Source: Treponema sp. (lineage in GTDB: Bacteria; Spirochaetota; Spirochaetia; Treponematales; Breznakiellaceae). From it: a stretch of 6,066 nt of DNA. The translations under genes and the position numbers were made by a program. Under the pieces are notes generated by a model. That model was not told where the DNA came from and ran no database searches. It saw nothing but the letters and a program-made list of their open reading frames with translations. Where the stretch lies: positions 1-6,066 of the forward strand of contig JAIRTS010000038.1 in NCBI GenBank assembly GCA_031254795.1. The letters are read 5' to 3'. Below are positions 4,556-6,066 of the stretch, piece by piece; within the stretch, counting starts at the first letter, position 1, and the number at the start of each line of letters is the position of its first letter.

Positions 4556-4906
4556 TCACTTCCTCCTGTTTCGCCGCTCAACCTGTGTGTTCATAAAGCT
4601 CTTGATTTCCGCCAGACCGCTTTTCACCTCGGACATCGCCGCCTCGTTGCGCGTCAACGTCTGCCTCATGTCGTCCAATGTCCGCTTCATGTCCGCGAAC
4701 TCCTCCTCCAGTTTCACCACCCGCTTGTCCACTTGCACGGTCGCCATAGATCCGTTCCTTTCAATCGCCTCTAGCGCCGCCGCGTGCTTCCGCGACTCTT
4801 CTTTCAGATAGGTTATTTCAAACTCCAGCTTTTTGACTAAGATGACATACGTCGCTATACAGCCGATTGTCGGAATAATGAACGGCCGTAGCATTTCCCA
4901 TTCCAT
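4556..4906 (-). CDS. Membrane-anchored coiled-coil protein of the lysis block (116 aa)
   Basis: I place the start at the ATG at 4906, which has AAGGAG 6 nt upstream; an open frame continues to 4978 but would overlap the end of the tail gene without a better signal. Residues about 6-24 (LRPFIIPTIGCIATYVILV) form one membrane segment near the N-terminus. The rest is charged and helical, with heptad-like runs at about 26-50 (LEFEITYLKEESRKHAAALE) and 60-110 (VVKLEEEFADMKRTLDDM). An N-terminal anchor plus a long coiled coil is the shape of Rz-type inner-membrane spanins and of some holin accessory proteins. It directly precedes the holin candidate. Which of these roles it has cannot be told from sequence alone. 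Confidence 0.72.
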   Translation of the reverse strand: MEWEMLRPFIIPTIGCIATYVILVKKLEFEITYLKEESRKHAAALEAIERNGSMATVQVDKRVVKLEEEFADMKRTLDDMRQTLTRNEAAMSEVKSGLAEIKSFMNTQVERRNRRK

Positions 4907-4916
4907 GAATTTCTCC

Positions 4917-6066
4917 TTATATCTTTTGCAGCACTTTCGGCGCGGGCGCGCCGACAAAGCCGCCCGACATGTTCTCAATGCTGAAGCCGTGCTTGTGCGC
5001 CGCGATGTTAAACGGCGCCGTTTTCACAAAGTCATTCACCGTCGTCGTCTTGCCGCTCAACGTGATGTTCTGCGTCCCTATGCCGCTCGATGCGATAGTC
5101 ATCACCGATATTTGCGTAACGTCCGCGTTCACCCACACCGCGCCCGCGTCCAGGCTGGATTGCCCGTCTGTCGTGTAGCGCCCGTTTATCGGTTTGGAAT
5201 TCGCCTCCGATGTATAGCCTTGCGCCGCGAGCCATTGCCAGAATGTCTCGGCTGTAAACGGCGTGGCATCGTTCAGGAACAATTCCAGCCCGAACCAGAT
5301 GACAAAGGTCGTGCTGTTCATAACGCGGATTTTCAAGTGGTGGGTGTAGAGGGCGATTTCCTCCGTGTCGTTCATCAGCGTCTCGCCGGTGACGCCGTCG
5401 ATGTTCAACGCGCCTTCGGGCGTGTAGCCTGCCGCGACCTCGCTCTTGCCCAGTATATCGGCAACCTTTGTTTCAGTAACGCCAGAATCAATCGCGGCTT
5501 GTTGGGCGGCGGTGAAAGGGCGCTCGTTCACGCCGTAGTCAAACGCAAGCTGCAAGGGCGAGCCGGTCCAGCGCCAGCGGGTCTGGCCATTCTTGAAACG
5601 GTCGGGAGCGCCTTCGTCCGAAATCACCAGCGTGTAGTCGTTGTTCGTGGGCGTGTAAAGCTCGCCGTTGACGTTGTAGAAGTCCGTCGCGGCGAGCAAG
5701 GCGGCGCGGGTGGCGAAACTGTTCTTGTTGTCATCACTGTAGACGCGATTAGCCACATTGCTTTGGATGGAGGAATTGACGAAAGCCTTGTCCGCGAGTT
5801 GAGTTGTGGCGGAGGCTTGGGCGGGAATCTTGGCGTTGACAGCCGCGTCCGCCTGCGTCCGGGTGGTCTCCTCCGCGTCTAGCGCGGTCTGCAACGCCGC
5901 GTCCGCCTGCGTCCGGGTGGTCTCCTCCGCGTCTAGCGCGGTCTGCAACGCCGCGTCCGCCTGCGTCCGGTCGGTTTCCTCCGCGTCTAGCGCGGTCTGC
6001 AACGCCGCGTCCGCCTGCGTCCGGGTGGTCTCCTCCGCGTCTAGCGCGGTCTGCAACGCCGCGTCC
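4917..6066 (-). CDS. Tail-fibre-type structural protein, C-terminal part (partial)
   Basis: The frame is open through the right edge; the 5' end lies beyond the window, and the TTG at 6056 is only a Leu codon within a repeat. In order, the visible 383 residues contain four full copies of an 18-residue helical repeat (DAALQTALDAEETTRTQA), then IPAQASATTQLADKAFVNSS, a motif I know from many phage tail and fibre proteins, then about 280 residues rich in Thr, Asn, Gly and aromatic residues that look like beta-structured fibre tip sequence. The tip includes NDYTLVISDEGAPDRF, TAETFWQWLAAQGYTSEA and the end AHKHGFSIENMSGGFVGAP. The repeat is suited to a trimeric coiled-coil shaft, the C-terminal region to host binding. 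It lies first in the visible minus-strand series and stops 10 bp before the lysis block. Receptor and exact family are unknown. Confidence 0.8.
   Translation of the reverse strand, partial: DAALQTALDAEETTRTQADAALQTALDAEETDRTQADAALQTALDAEETTRTQADAALQTALDAEETTRTQADAAVNAKIPAQASATTQLADKAFVNSSIQSNVANRVYSDDNKNSFATRAALLAATDFYNVNGELYTPTNNDYTLVISDEGAPDRFKNGQTRWRWTGSPLQLAFDYGVNERPFTAAQQAAIDSGVTETKVADILGKSEVAAGYTPEGALNIDGVTGETLMNDTEEIALYTHHLKIRVMNSTTFVIWFGLELFLNDATPFTAETFWQWLAAQGYTSEANSKPINGRYTTDGQSSLDAGAVWVNADVTQISVMTIASSGIGTQNITLSGKTTTVNDFVKTAPFNIAAHKHGFSIENMSGGFVGAPAPKVLQKI
5845..6066. repeat. 54-bp tandem repeat in the tail-fibre gene
   Basis: Units start at 5845, 5899, 5953, 6007 and 6061 (GCGTCC marks each start); the fifth is cut by the window edge. 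Units 1, 2 and 4 are identical over 54 bp. Unit 3 differs at three positions, one codon change turning TT into TD in the encoded peptide. Each unit is 18 codons, so a change in copy number keeps the frame and only lengthens or shortens the fibre shaft. Confidence 0.95.

Noticed and set aside
3783..4811. Long plus-strand open frame across the lysis block
   Set aside because: It is antisense to three well-supported genes with good ribosome binding sites; its translation has no domain and mixed low-complexity Ser/Ala/Arg content.
4833..5882. Long plus-strand open frame opposite the tail gene
   Set aside because: It is an antisense shadow of the tail-fibre gene, rich in Arg, Val and Gly, with no motif and no ribosome binding site.
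4917..6056. TTG at 6056 as the start of the tail protein
   Set aside because: The codon is the Leu of the repeat (AALQTALD), and the open frame continues past the window edge.
5845..6066. CRISPR array
   Set aside because: The units are directly adjacent with no unique spacers, and they are in frame within a coding sequence.

Overview
The window is a piece of a temperate tailed-phage genome, with almost every gene explained by phage biology. The host was probably Gram-negative, because the lysis block encodes a lipoprotein with a lipobox (an outer-membrane-type spanin candidate). GC is fairly high in the genes and falls in the region around the attachment site. A spirochaete (Treponema-like) host is my impression from the lipoprotein and integrase style; nothing in the window proves it.

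Layout. (1) Positions 1-477, plus strand: the end of one small gene followed by two tightly packed small genes of unknown function. (2) Positions 502-993, minus strand: a helix-turn-helix protein that looks like a phage antirepressor/regulator, with a perfect 23-bp palindrome inside it. (3) Positions 1031-1224: no gene, but two long hairpin-forming palindromes that are diverged copies of each other in opposite orientation. (4) Positions 1233-2534, minus strand: a tyrosine recombinase with all catalytic residues. (5) Positions 2535-3154: a gene-poor, partly AT-rich stretch holding the 3' half of a tRNA-Lys(CUU), short repeated motifs on both sides, a palindrome and a promoter-like sequence. This looks like attP. 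(6) Positions 3155-4906, minus strand: a compact lysis block, in transcription order a membrane-anchored coiled-coil protein, a two-TM holin candidate, an L,D-transpeptidase-like enzyme (endolysin candidate), a 49-residue small gene, then a lipoprotein overlapped out of frame by a C-terminally anchored coiled-coil protein. (7) Positions 4917-6066, minus strand: the C-terminal part of a tail-fibre-type protein whose upstream end is a perfect 54-bp tandem repeat running off the window.

How it fits together: the order tail fibre, lysis genes, att core, integrase is that of a circular (unintegrated or circularly permuted) phage genome. In an integrated prophage the att core would separate the lysis genes from the integrase by the rest of the phage or by host DNA. 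The most interesting points are the lysis block (enzyme with an L,D-transpeptidase active site instead of a usual endolysin, and an almost completely overlapping candidate spanin pair), the paired palindromes beside the integrase, and the intact attP region.
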